The notes under the pieces were generated by a model that was not told the origin of the DNA, did not search any database, and worked only from the letters and a program-made list of their open reading frames with translations. Positions 42,460 to 50,901 of a DNA stretch of 64,000 nucleotides are shown piece by piece. The translations under genes were made by a program, and so were the position numbers. Source of the stretch: Cupriavidus taiwanensis (GTDB lineage Bacteria; Pseudomonadota; Gammaproteobacteria; Burkholderiales; Burkholderiaceae). The stretch lies in NCBI RefSeq assembly GCF_900249755.1, contig NZ_LT976853.1, positions 2,329,274-2,393,273 on the forward strand, read 5' to 3'. Each line of letters starts with the position of its first letter. Positions within the stretch are counted from its first letter, which is position 1.

Positions 42460-43594
42460 AGGACAGCCAGCTCATCAGGTACAGAAAAGCACGGCCGAGC
42501 GGATTGAGCGGATTGCCCTGGGTGGGAAACGCCATGACTTCGGCCTGCCCGCCCACGCGAATGCCGCGCATCGACGCGAGTTCGCCGCGGGCAAACTCGA
42601 CCACCACCGGGAAACGTTGCGCCGGACGCAGCCAGTCACGGCTGTTCTGCACCGTCGGCAGGCTGCCCGGCGGCGTGCCCGGGCCCACGTTGACGCCATA
42701 GCCGACGCTGCGCACACGCCCTTCGAAGATCCTGCCCGGCAGCGCATCCAGCACGATGGCAACCGGTGTGCCGGGCTCGACGCGGCCCAGGTTGTTCTCG
42801 GTCATTTCCGCGCTGACCCACACATCGTGGATGGCGATCAGCGTCATGACCGGGTTGCCGGCCGCGGCAAACTGGCCGACATCGGTGCGCAAGTCGGTGA
42901 CCAGGCCGGCGGCGCGCGCCCGCACCCGGGTATTGGCAAGGTCCAGCTCGGCCTTTTCCAGCGCCGTGGCGGCGCTGCGCAGCTTGGCGTTCTCCTCCTC
43001 GCTGCCCCCCTGCTGTTCGCGCGCACGCTGGACCTCGGCCCTGGCGGCGGCGACCTGGCTGACCGCCTGCTCGAGGCTGGCCCGCGCCACCTCCAGGCGG
43101 CGCAGGGAGATGGTGCCCGGGTCTTCGCGGTACAGGCGCTCCAGGCGCTCGCTGTCCTGGCGCGCCTTGAGCTCGTTGGCGCGTGCTGCGCGCAAGGATG
43201 CCTGCGCCGATTCGATGCCAGCGGTGCCGGCGCCGACCTGCCGGCGCGTCGACTCCAGATCGGCGCGGGCGCGCTCAACGGCGATCTTGTAGTGCTGGGG
43301 ATCCACCTCGAACAGCACAGTGCCTGCCGCCACGTCCTGGTTGTTGCGCACATGCACTCTGGTTACGCGCCCGGACACTTCCGCCGCGACCGGCACCACG
43401 AAGGCCTGCACCCGCGCCTGCTGCGTGTACGGGGTCAGGCGGTCGGCCAGCAGGTACCAGGTCAGGCTGATGACGATCAGCAACAGCACCCAGCGCACGC
43501 CCTTCCTTGCCGGGTCGGCAGCGGGCGGCGGTGCGCCGGGCGCCGGCGCTGGCGGAGCTGCTGGAGCTGCGGGAGGTTGCGGGGCGTCGCTCAT
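42449..43594 (-). CDS. HlyD/EmrA-type membrane fusion protein
   Basis: A 381-residue periplasmic adaptor. After a Pro/Ala-rich cytoplasmic N-terminus, one membrane helix (VRWVLLLIVISLTWYLLA) leads to the lipoyl half (VVPVAAEVSGRVTRVHVRNN), a long coiled coil with heptads of Ala, Arg and Glu (about residues 105-215), and the returning half RVRARAAGLVTDLRTDVGQF. The ATG at 43594 is preferred; a GTG two codons earlier lacks spacing for a ribosome site. It connects the DUF2955 protein to the outer-membrane factor encoded just upstream. Confidence 0.9.
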   Translation of the reverse strand: MSDAPQPPAAPAAPPAPAPGAPPPAADPARKGVRWVLLLIVISLTWYLLADRLTPYTQQARVQAFVVPVAAEVSGRVTRVHVRNNQDVAAGTVLFEVDPQHYKIAVERARADLESTRRQVGAGTAGIESAQASLRAARANELKARQDSERLERLYREDPGTISLRRLEVARASLEQAVSQVAAARAEVQRAREQQGGSEEENAKLRSAATALEKAELDLANTRVRARAAGLVTDLRTDVGQFAAAGNPVMTLIAIHDVWVSAEMTENNLGRVEPGTPVAIVLDALPGRIFEGRVRSVGYGVNVGPGTPPGSLPTVQNSRDWLRPAQRFPVVVEFARGELASMRGIRVGGQAEVMAFPTQGNPLNPLGRAFLYLMSWLSYVY

Positions 43595-43614
43595 CGGCAC
43601 TCACTCAAAGAGAT

Positions 43615-45150
43615 CTACCTCTGCTTCACAGTGGGGCTGGCACCGGCGGACGGGGGTGTGGGTTCATCCAGCAGGTTCCCCCAGTCGGTGCGTTGCTGCA
43701 TCTGCTGGCGGGTCGCCGGATCCACCAGTGGCTGTCCGCTGTGCCAGCCGCCGCCGAGGGCCCGGTACAAGGCGATCAGGTTGCTGACGGCATTGCTGCG
43801 GTTGACCAGGTAGGCGTCCTGCTGCGAGGCCAGCGCCCGCTGGGCATCGAGCACGCGCTGGAAGTCCGAGTAGCCTTCGCGATAGAGCGCGTTGGCCAGC
43901 GTCAGCGAACGCCTGGCGGCCAGCGCGCTGTCGCGCAGGAGCTGCTCGCGCTCCAGCGCCTTGACCAGGGCACTGGCGGCATCGTCGGCCTCGCGCGCCG
44001 CCTGCCGCACGGCATCCTGGTAGGCGACGATCAGCTGCTGCAGGCGCGCGTCCTGCACGCGCACGGTGTTCCTGATGCGGCCGTAGTCGAACACGTTCCA
44101 GCGCAGGCTGGGGCCGCCGATCAGGGCCAGGCTGTTGGGCGTGCCGGCCAGCGTGCTGGCGGACCACACGATGCTGCCGAGCAGCGTCAGCGACGGATAG
44201 AGATCGGCTTCGGCCACGCCGATCAGCGCCGATTGCGCGGCGACCTGCAGTTCGGCGGCGCGGATATCGGGGCGGCGCAGCAGCAGGCTGGCAGGGACAT
44301 CCTGCAGTACCGCGCGATCGATCAGCGGAATCACTCCTTCCTTGCCCGCCAGTTCCGGCAACGGGCCCGGCGGGCGGCCCATCAGCACCGCCAGGGCATT
44401 GCGGGTGCGCGCGATCTGGCTTTCGAATTCAGGGATGGTGCTCAGGGTGCCCAGATACTGCGTCTTCGCCTGCTGCAGGTCGAGCTCGTCGGTCGCGCCG
44501 CTCCTGAACAGCCGCTCGGTAATTTCAAAGCTGCGTTTTTGCAAGGCCGCGTTATCCCGGGCGATGCGCAGGCGTGCCTCGGCCGTGCGCAAGGCAAAGT
44601 AGGTCTCCGCCACCTGGGCGCGCAGCAGCACCAGTACATCGTCGCGGTTGGCGCTGGCGGCAAAGTAGGCGGCATCGGCGGATTCGATGGCGCGGCTGAA
44701 GCGGCCCCAGAAATCGAGTTCCCAGCCGATGTCGAAGCCCGCGCTGTATTGCCAGAAGCGGCTGTTCTGCGGGTTCAGGCCGCCGGCCTGCCGGCGCTCC
44801 GTGTACAGGGCATCGGCACTGGCCTGCTGCAGTTGCGGGAAGCGCCCGCTCTGGGCAATGCCCAGTTGGGCGCGCGCTTCCATCACGCGCAGGCCCGCAA
44901 GCTTCACGCTGGCATTGTGTGCGTCGGCTTCGGCGATCAGGCGTTCTAGCGTCGGGTCGGCAAACACCTGCCACCACTCGCGGATGTCGGGCGTGGCCTG
45001 CTGCACGGTTGCCTGCTCGAGTGCCGGGCTGCGCCACTGCTGCGTCCAGGGCTCCTGCTGCGGCTGGAAATCAGGTCCCAGCCGCGCGCAGCCTCCCACG
45101 CAGCAGGCGCCGGCCAGCAATGCGCGCAAAGAAGGCTGCCAGCGCGGCAT
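43615..45150 (-). CDS. NodT-family outer-membrane efflux lipoprotein
   Basis: A 511-residue TolC-like channel. A lipoprotein signal (SLRALLAGACCVGGCARLGPDF) is followed by the family start PDFQPQQEPW and two repeats of the outer-membrane-efflux domain, with long coiled-coil helices (ASVKLAGLRVMEARAQLGIA; FRSGATDELDLQQAKTQYL; YREGYSDFQRVLDAQRALAS). It forms the exit duct for the HlyD/DUF2955 pump. ATG 45150 lies 17 bp after the AI-2E-family gene stop. Confidence 0.92.
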   Translation of the reverse strand: MPRWQPSLRALLAGACCVGGCARLGPDFQPQQEPWTQQWRSPALEQATVQQATPDIREWWQVFADPTLERLIAEADAHNASVKLAGLRVMEARAQLGIAQSGRFPQLQQASADALYTERRQAGGLNPQNSRFWQYSAGFDIGWELDFWGRFSRAIESADAAYFAASANRDDVLVLLRAQVAETYFALRTAEARLRIARDNAALQKRSFEITERLFRSGATDELDLQQAKTQYLGTLSTIPEFESQIARTRNALAVLMGRPPGPLPELAGKEGVIPLIDRAVLQDVPASLLLRRPDIRAAELQVAAQSALIGVAEADLYPSLTLLGSIVWSASTLAGTPNSLALIGGPSLRWNVFDYGRIRNTVRVQDARLQQLIVAYQDAVRQAAREADDAASALVKALEREQLLRDSALAARRSLTLANALYREGYSDFQRVLDAQRALASQQDAYLVNRSNAVSNLIALYRALGGGWHSGQPLVDPATRQQMQQRTDWGNLLDEPTPPSAGASPTVKQR

Positions 45151-45167
45151 GGGCGGCCCGGATGCGG

Positions 45168-46289
45168 TCAGGTCTGCTGCGGGTTGCCGGGCTCGGTCTG
45201 CGACGGCGGCGGATCTTCCACCCATTGCCAGAACAGCTGATAGCCGACGGCCAGCACCACCGGGCCGATGAACAGGCCGATCACGCCGCCCGTCACCATT
45301 CCGCCCAGCGCCCCGATCAACACCACCGGCATCGGCACCTCGACGCCGCGCCCGAGCAGCAGTGGCTTGAGCACGTTGTCGGCCAGTCCCGCCACGAAGA
45401 CATAGACGGAAAAGACGATGGTGGCAACGCTGGCACCTTCCGTGGCAAACACGAAGATGATCACCGGCACGGTGATCAGCGTGGCCGGCAACTGCGCGAT
45501 GCCCAGCAACAGCACCGCCATGGCCAGCAAGCCCGCGGCCGGGATCCCCTTGATCACGAAGGCAACGCCGATCAGCAGCATCTGGATAAAGGCGATGCCG
45601 ACCACGCCCTGGGCGACCGCGCGAATGGTCGCCGTGCACAGGGACGCGATGCGCTGCCCCCGTTCCGGGCCAAAGACCCGCGCGGCGATCTGCACGGCGC
45701 TGCGACTGCCGGCCTCGCCGTAGGCCATGAAGATGCCCCCGATGATCAACGCGAAGACGAATATCAGCAGCCCCTTGCCGATGCCGGCGGCGGTGCCGAG
45801 CACGACCAGGGTGATTTCCTTGACCTGGGGCACATGGGCCTGGATCACTCCGGTCAGGTCGGAGGCCGCCTGCAGCCATACGTCGTACAGGCGCTGGCCC
45901 ACCAGCGGCCAGCTGGCGACCGACGCAGCCGGCGGCGGAATATGCATGCCCTCCTTCCTTACCGTGGCCATGGCATTGCCGACCGAGTCGACCATGGCGG
46001 CGCCCAGCAGGTAGGCCGGCAGCGCGATGATGGCAATGGCGGCCAGCACGATCAGCGTCGCGGCGCGCCCGTCCTTGTTGCCCAGCCTGCGCCTGAGCCG
46101 CACCTGCAGCGGATAAATGGTCACGGCCAGGATCATCGACCAGACGATGAGATCGAGAAAGGGCCGGAATATCCGGAAGCAGAAGATCGCCAGCACCGCG
46201 ATCAGCCCGGCGCGGATCAGCACATCGAGCAGTCCGCGCGACAGCGCTCTCTCCGACAGCGCTTTCTCTGAAGTGGGCGTGGGCATCAT
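45168..46289 (-). CDS. AI-2E transporter (UPF0118) family permease
   Basis: A 373-residue membrane protein of the AI-2E/TqsA family. It has about eight hydrophobic segments, with a central soluble region (VRKEGMHIPPPAASVASWPL) and the conserved C-terminal set LLGIAQLPATLITVPVIIFV, then VPMPVVLIGALGGMVTGGVI and FIGPVVLAVGY. Members export signals, Na+ or other solutes, and the name does not prove AI-2 transport. It is the first gene of a five-gene minus-strand operon with the tripartite efflux parts. GGGAG precedes the ATG at 46289. Confidence 0.88.
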   Translation of the reverse strand: MMPTPTSEKALSERALSRGLLDVLIRAGLIAVLAIFCFRIFRPFLDLIVWSMILAVTIYPLQVRLRRRLGNKDGRAATLIVLAAIAIIALPAYLLGAAMVDSVGNAMATVRKEGMHIPPPAASVASWPLVGQRLYDVWLQAASDLTGVIQAHVPQVKEITLVVLGTAAGIGKGLLIFVFALIIGGIFMAYGEAGSRSAVQIAARVFGPERGQRIASLCTATIRAVAQGVVGIAFIQMLLIGVAFVIKGIPAAGLLAMAVLLLGIAQLPATLITVPVIIFVFATEGASVATIVFSVYVFVAGLADNVLKPLLLGRGVEVPMPVVLIGALGGMVTGGVIGLFIGPVVLAVGYQLFWQWVEDPPPSQTEPGNPQQT

Positions 46290-46426
46290 CGCTGGTCTCC
46301 CTGCAGATCACCGCAAAGGTATCGGATCGGCAGCCTCACCCCCGCGCGCATTCGGCAAGCCAGGTTAAGTACCGGTCTCTTGGACAGGTGAAATCCAGTC
46401 TAGGCGAGTGCCCGGGCTGGGACAAC

Positions 46427-46470
46427 CTCAATACGTATGCCAATCGCTACATTGGCCGTCTAGTATTGAG
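46427..46470. promoter_or_regulatory. nested inverted repeat between efflux operon and patatin gene
   Basis: CTCAATAC and GTATTGAG (8 bp each) enclose an inner pair CCAAT/ATTGG around a 6-base loop, 44 bp in all. It lies between divergent genes, in the AT-richest part of the gap, as expected for an operator controlling both directions. Confidence 0.5.
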
Positions 46471-46531
46471 AGAGTTGCAGGACGCCGCCCCCACCCGGTC
46501 CGGTTCGTCCCGCATTTGCCGCGGGGGACCT

Positions 46532-47983
46532 ATGGCCAGATCGCCGACCTCAGCCCTGGCCGTCATTGCGCTGGCGCTTCTGCTTGCCGCCTGCGCCTCC
46601 CGGCCGGTCAATCCGCCGCTCGCCCACGCGGAGCAGGGTGCCGGCTACCGCTTCTTCACGCGGCCCCAGTATGCGGCGGACAACGAGAACCTGGTCATCC
46701 TGGCCTTCTCGGGAGGCGGTACGCGCGCGGCGGCCTTCTCGTATGGCGTGCTTGAATTCCTGCGCAATACCGAAGTGGTCGGCCCCAAGGGCAACCGGTC
46801 GCGCCTGCTCGACCATGTCGGCGTCATCACCGGCGTGTCAGGTGGCAGCTTTACCGCCCTCGCCTACGGCCTGTATGGCGACAAACTGTTTGATCACTAC
46901 GAACAGGACTTCCTCAAGCGCGACGTGCAGGGCGAAATCACGTTGCGGACGCTGAATCCTGCGAATTGGCCGTCGTTGTGGTCGAGCGGCTGGGGCCGCT
47001 CCGAACTGGCCGCCGACCTGTACGACGAGGTCCTGTTCCATGGGGCAACCTTTGGCGACCTCCATCGGGGCAAGGGCCCGCTCATCATTGCCTCGGCCAC
47101 TGACATCTCGACCGGCGCACGCCTGCCGTTCACGCAGACCACCTTCGACGTACTGTGCTCCGATCTCAGTGCGCTGCGCCTGTCCCGTGCCGCCGCGGCG
47201 TCGTCGGCAGTTCCCGTGGTCCTGACGCCGATCACGCTCAACAACTACGGCGGCAATTGCGGCTACGCGCCCCCTGACTGGATCAAGCCGTTTGTCGATG
47301 GCAGCGACCCGCCCCGGCCGGCCGCGCGTGCCACCCGGCACCTGAGGGAAGAAGCACAATACGGGGACAGCATCAACCGGCCCTTTATCCATCTCGTCGA
47401 CGGCGGTGTCTCGGACAACCTGGGCATGCGCAGCGTGCTGGATTCCCTCGAAGTCATGGAGGCCTTGCACCTGAACGGCCAGCCTTCGCCGCTGGACCAT
47501 ACCCGCAGGATCATTGTCTTCGTCGTCAATTCGCTGTCCACGCCCCGGACCACATGGGACAAGTCGGAGTCGGCGCCGGGTACGCTGGAGATTCTGGTGA
47601 AAGCCACCGGCGTGCCGATCGACCACTATTCCTACGAGGCGACCGAACTGCTGAAGGACAGCCAGTCCCGCTGGCAAGCCATGCGCCGGCTGCGCGAGTC
47701 CCGCGCCTTTGCCGCGAACCAGGATGCTGCCGTCGCGGCGGCGTTGCGCACGCCGGACGCTACCATCTATGCCATCGACGTGTCGTTTGCCCGGCTGACG
47801 GACAAGGCGGAACTGGATTATCTGAACGAGCAGGCGACGTCGTTCTCGCTGCCGGCCGAAGCCGTCGACCGCCTGCGCGCCGCCGCGGCCAGGATCATCC
47901 TGGACTCGCCCGATTTTCAGCGTTTGCTCAGGGACGTCGGTGCCAGGATCGTGACAGACCAGGCGGCGGGGGCGAACCAGTAG
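46532..47983 (+). CDS. patatin-like phospholipase, lipoprotein
   Basis: A 483-residue lipoprotein (TSALAVIALALLLAACAS with lipid-modified Cys) carrying a patatin domain: oxyanion hole FSGGGTRAAAFSYGVL, nucleophile GVSGGSFTALAY and catalytic aspartate in LVDGGVSDNLGM. It is larger than the protein at 29729-30658 and has a different GxSxG context, closer to bacterial outer-membrane-associated patatins with a C-terminal helical region. The start ATG at 46532 follows GGGGGA; the reading frame open back to 46388 is not conserved-looking. It is divergent from the efflux operon. Confidence 0.9.
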   Translation: MARSPTSALAVIALALLLAACASRPVNPPLAHAEQGAGYRFFTRPQYAADNENLVILAFSGGGTRAAAFSYGVLEFLRNTEVVGPKGNRSRLLDHVGVITGVSGGSFTALAYGLYGDKLFDHYEQDFLKRDVQGEITLRTLNPANWPSLWSSGWGRSELAADLYDEVLFHGATFGDLHRGKGPLIIASATDISTGARLPFTQTTFDVLCSDLSALRLSRAAAASSAVPVVLTPITLNNYGGNCGYAPPDWIKPFVDGSDPPRPAARATRHLREEAQYGDSINRPFIHLVDGGVSDNLGMRSVLDSLEVMEALHLNGQPSPLDHTRRIIVFVVNSLSTPRTTWDKSESAPGTLEILVKATGVPIDHYSYEATELLKDSQSRWQAMRRLRESRAFAANQDAAVAAALRTPDATIYAIDVSFARLTDKAELDYLNEQATSFSLPAEAVDRLRAAAARIILDSPDFQRLLRDVGARIVTDQAAGANQ

Positions 47984-48013
47984 CCTGGATCGATGGGATG
48001 GGCCCCGGGGGGC

Positions 48014-48090
48014 TGGCGCGTCCTAGAGGATTCGAACCTCTGACCGCTCGCTTAGAAGGCGAGTGCTCTATCCAACTGAGCTAAGGACGC
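48014..48090 (-). tRNA. tRNA-Arg (TCT)
   Basis: 77 nt with encoded CCA. The acceptor is GCGTCCT/AGGACGC, and the anticodon stem CTCGC/GCGAG around CTTCTAA gives TCT. Confidence 0.97.
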
Positions 48091-48100
48091 GAAGGCGTGC

Positions 48101-48131
48101 ATTCTACCGCAGCGCCCGGCCGCGGTGACAA
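48101..48131 (-). promoter_or_regulatory. candidate promoter of tRNA-Arg
   Basis: Minus strand TTGTCA, 19 bp, TAGAAT. The spacing is slightly long. The predicted start is about 5 nt before the mature tRNA. Confidence 0.45.
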
Positions 48132-48141
48132 GCCATGCGAG

Positions 48142-49407
48142 TCAGGATGCCGCGCGCGGCTCGCCGCGCGTGACGTAGCGGGCGGCGCCGACGGTGTCGG
48201 CAGCCGGCTCCGCGGCATCGCCGCCCGCGGGGTGCAGCGCCACGCAGTTGCGTCCCTTCAGCTTGGCGTCATACAGGGCGCGATCGGCGCGGCGCATCAG
48301 CGCATCGGCGCTCTCGCCGGGCTGCCGCGCCGCCACGCCGATGCTGACGGTATAGGCGATCGGATCGGGCTCGGACGGGCACGGCGTGGCGCGCACCGCC
48401 GTGGCCAGCCGCAGGCACGCGAGCCGCCCGGGCTCCAGCGCGGTATCCGGCATCACGATGGCGAATTCCTCCCCGCCCAGGCGCCCCGCCAGCTCCCCGT
48501 GGCCGAGGGTCTTGCGCAGCAGGCCGGCAAAGTGCCGTAATACGCTGTCGCCGGCCAGGTGGCCATAGACATCGTTGATGGCCTTGAAGTGGTCGAGATC
48601 GACAAACGCGACCGTCATCGGCTTGCGCTGCCGCTCGGCCTGCAGGCAGGCGGCCTCCAGTTCCTCCCAGAAGGCGCCGCGCAGCAGCACATCGGTCAGG
48701 TCGTCGTGCCGGGCGCGCCGCTCCAGCATGCGGCGCAGCCGGTCGTGCGCCATCAGCGCAAAGCTGACCGATACGCCGACCAGGGCAAAGACGTTGAACA
48801 TGGCCAGCTCGCCATCCCACGGCATGGGCCGCGGCCAGGTGCCGCCCTGCGCCAGCGCCGCCAGCGGCCGCAACACGGTCCAGGCATTGATGGCCGCGGC
48901 GGCGATCACGATCGCCGCCAGCGACCATGCCGCCAGCCGGCCGGTGCCGCGCGTGGCCGGCAGCGCCGGCACCACGCTGCGGGCGAGGTCCAGCAGCAGC
49001 ACGATATGGCAGGCGCTCAGCACCGGCGCCAGATCGGGCAGCGCCACAGCGGCGGCCAGGTAGCGCGGCGCCAGGTCGCCCCACGCCACCGCTGCCGCGG
49101 CCGCGAGGTTCAGCCCCAGCAGGCTCGTGGCACGGCCCGGCCGTTGCGCGAAGTGCCGGGCACCCACCGCCATCACCGAGAGTGCTGCGAGCAGCGCCAG
49201 GTCGGTCGACTCCGGCACCAGCCACATCGGCCGCAATGCCTGCACCGCCGCCAGCGCCGCGGCAACAGCCGCCAGCACGCTGCCCAGCGCCCAGGATGTC
49301 AGGCCGCTGCGCTCCATGCCCGACGACCGGCGCAACACCACGCAAACCACCGCCATCTGCAAGGCAAACAGCCCTGCGATGAGCACAACCACGTGCGACT
49401 GAAACAT
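48142..49407 (-). CDS. membrane-bound diguanylate cyclase (GGDEF)
   Basis: A 421-residue protein. The N-terminal half has about seven membrane helices (FQSHVVVLIAGLFALQMAVV onward) that may sense a ligand or the membrane state. The C-terminal GGDEF domain is catalytically complete: VAFVDLDHFKAINDVYGHLA binds Mg/GTP and the A-site is RLGGEEFAIV. The RxxD inhibitory site is missing (GHGE at that place), so product feedback inhibition is not expected. The ATG at 49407 is chosen because it starts the first membrane helix. An upstream in-frame TTG at 49629 would add 74 polar residues and is not excluded. The promoter is at 49678-49705. Confidence 0.9.
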   Translation of the reverse strand: MFQSHVVVLIAGLFALQMAVVCVVLRRSSGMERSGLTSWALGSVLAAVAAALAAVQALRPMWLVPESTDLALLAALSVMAVGARHFAQRPGRATSLLGLNLAAAAAVAWGDLAPRYLAAAVALPDLAPVLSACHIVLLLDLARSVVPALPATRGTGRLAAWSLAAIVIAAAAINAWTVLRPLAALAQGGTWPRPMPWDGELAMFNVFALVGVSVSFALMAHDRLRRMLERRARHDDLTDVLLRGAFWEELEAACLQAERQRKPMTVAFVDLDHFKAINDVYGHLAGDSVLRHFAGLLRKTLGHGELAGRLGGEEFAIVMPDTALEPGRLACLRLATAVRATPCPSEPDPIAYTVSIGVAARQPGESADALMRRADRALYDAKLKGRNCVALHPAGGDAAEPAADTVGAARYVTRGEPRAAS

Positions 49408-49677
49408 CTTTATTCCCGTCCAAGGCAACGAGCGGCGCTCCGCATGCCACCGCTCTTCCCTGCTTCTTTGCCGATCCTGTGCCGGACCGTTGTTATCGAA
49501 TGCCGCGCCTCCTGTTTCAGGCCGCCAGCGCAGCCAGTCGGCAAGCGCGGGCAGACCGAGCCGCTCATCCAGGGTGGAGAGCGCCGTTCTTGTTATGGTG
49601 ATCAGGTCAGTCCGGAAGGAAATACGCAAAACCGGGCGTTCCCAACAGCACGCCGGTCGGACTGGAGCGGTGTGCGG

Positions 49678-49705
49678 ATTATCGCAGCGCGCAAACCCAA
49701 GTCAA
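49678..49705 (-). promoter_or_regulatory. promoter of the diguanylate cyclase gene
   Basis: Minus strand TTGACT, 16 bp, GATAAT. The predicted start is near 49671. Confidence 0.6.
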
Positions 49706-49780
49706 GACAAAGCGCCCCCGCCAGAAGGGGGAGCATCGCGGCTGGCCGGCACGCCCAGAACCACTCCGCATCGACGCAGA

Positions 49781-49810
49781 TTGACCGTGGTGCGTCCACG
49801 CGGCTACAAT
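49781..49810 (+). promoter_or_regulatory. promoter of tRNA-Pro
   Basis: TTGACC, 18 bp, TACAAT, ten bases before the mature tRNA. Confidence 0.75.
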
Positions 49811-49819
49811 GGCCGGCTT

Positions 49820-49896
49820 CGGAGCGTAGCGCAGCCTGGTAGCGCATCTGATTTGGGATCAGAGGGTCGTAGGTTCGAATCCTATCGCTCCGACCA
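49820..49896 (+). tRNA. tRNA-Pro (TGG)
   Basis: 77 nt with encoded CCA. The acceptor is CGGAGCG/CGCTCCG, and anticodon loop TTTGGGA in a TCTGA/TCAGA stem gives TGG. Confidence 0.97.
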
Positions 49897-49913
49897 GAAA
49901 CAGTAGTGGAAAC

Positions 49914-49947
49914 AACGGCCTGGATCGCAAGATCCGGGCCGTTTTTC
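49914..49947 (+). terminator. terminator after tRNA-Pro
   Basis: ACGGCCTGGATC/GATCCGGGCCGT stem (one G-U-type mismatch zone) with GCAA loop and a T-rich tail. Confidence 0.85.
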
Positions 49948-50043
49948 TTTTGTCGGGCTGGGCTCACAAAGCGGCCATGCCATGCATCATTCAGCGCTTG
50001 ACATGTCCACCATACGGCCTGGATGACAGCCGGTGGCCGTGGC

Positions 50044-50787
50044 TCACCACGGGAACAGGTCCGGCCAGATCACCGCGCCGGCGAACAACATCAGGATCAC
50101 GGCCGCCATGACCAGGCCCCGGCCGGGGCCATGCTGGCTGGCTTCGACCTGCGGCATCCAGGACGATGCAGCCTCCTGCGGCGCCGGCGCTGCGGGAGGA
50201 GGTGCCGGCACGCTGGCGCTATGCGGTGCCGCGCTCATCGCAAAATCGGCTTCGGCCAGCAGGAAGCCCATCGGTGTCGCCTGCTGGGTGGCGCCTATCG
50301 GCCGGAACAGCAGCTTGGACAGCGCCAGGCAATCGTCCAGCGCAACCTGCGGCCGGGGACGGAAGATATGCAGGTGCTCGCACAGCGTATCGAGCTTGTG
50401 GTTGGCGGCGTGGAAATACTGGGACCAGCGCACCTGCCGCACCGAACAGCGCCAGCGCCTGCCCTGGATGCCGGGCAGCACCTTCTCCAGCATCCTGGCG
50501 TTGAAGGCGGCGCCGTGGGCCACCAGCACGTCGGCATCGTCGACGATGGCGCGGATGGCACCGATATCGAAGCGGCGCCCGCGCAGCATGTCGGCAGTCA
50601 GCCCGTGGGTATCGGTGGCTGCCGCGCTGATCGGCACGGTGGGTTCCTGCGAACCGTAGTACTCCGCCACTTCGCGCAGCAGGCCGCCGGCGCGCGGCGA
50701 CACTTCGACCAGCAGCAAGCCGATGCTGACGGGCTCATCCGCTGGCGTGAGCCCGGTGGTTTCGGTACTGACGATTGCGACCCGCAT
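50044..50787 (-). CDS. degenerate DnaQ-like (DEDDh) exonuclease-fold protein with C-terminal membrane anchor
   Basis: A 247-residue protein. Residues 1-160 follow the DnaQ/RNase T fold: strand AIVSTETTGL, THGLTADMLRGRRFD, VLVAHGAAFNARML and RPQVALDDCLALSKLLF. Of the five catalytic residues, only Glu9 and Asp152 remain. The first Asp is Ser7, the second is Asn96 and the histidine is Gln147, so nuclease activity is unlikely. A Pro/Ala-rich linker (about 185-210) ends in a single hydrophobic helix (GLVMAAVILMLFAGAVIW), a tail anchor. The ATG at 50787 (GGAG five bases before) is preferred over the GTG two codons upstream. It stands alone between tRNA-Pro and a small membrane-protein gene. Confidence 0.8.
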   Translation of the reverse strand: MRVAIVSTETTGLTPADEPVSIGLLLVEVSPRAGGLLREVAEYYGSQEPTVPISAAATDTHGLTADMLRGRRFDIGAIRAIVDDADVLVAHGAAFNARMLEKVLPGIQGRRWRCSVRQVRWSQYFHAANHKLDTLCEHLHIFRPRPQVALDDCLALSKLLFRPIGATQQATPMGFLLAEADFAMSAAPHSASVPAPPPAAPAPQEAASSWMPQVEASQHGPGRGLVMAAVILMLFAGAVIWPDLFPW

Positions 50788-50901
50788 GGGCACTCCGGTG
50801 TGGCTGTGCGCAGGCGAGCCAGGCGCCAGCCGCTATGGTTGTTTGCCTCTAGCGTAGTGCGAGCGCGTTAATCGTCATATCAACCAGATGGGCTAAACGG
50901 T

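Larger units (their letters stand above)
49408..49819. other. 412-bp gap: diguanylate cyclase leader and tRNA-Pro promoter
   Basis: No separate gene. On minus it carries a strong promoter (49678-49705) and a leader of about 264 nt in which CAGTCCG and CGGACTG can pair across 40 nt near the 5' end. On plus it carries the tRNA-Pro promoter. Confidence 0.5.

Noticed and set aside
49408-49671. A c-di-GMP riboswitch in the leader of the diguanylate cyclase gene.
   Set aside because: The conserved GEMM-type core was not found; only a generic long-range stem is visible.
48014-49896. Integrated element between tRNA-Arg and tRNA-Pro.
   Set aside because: No integrase and no repeated tRNA 3' end as an attachment site; the enclosed diguanylate cyclase gene has native composition.
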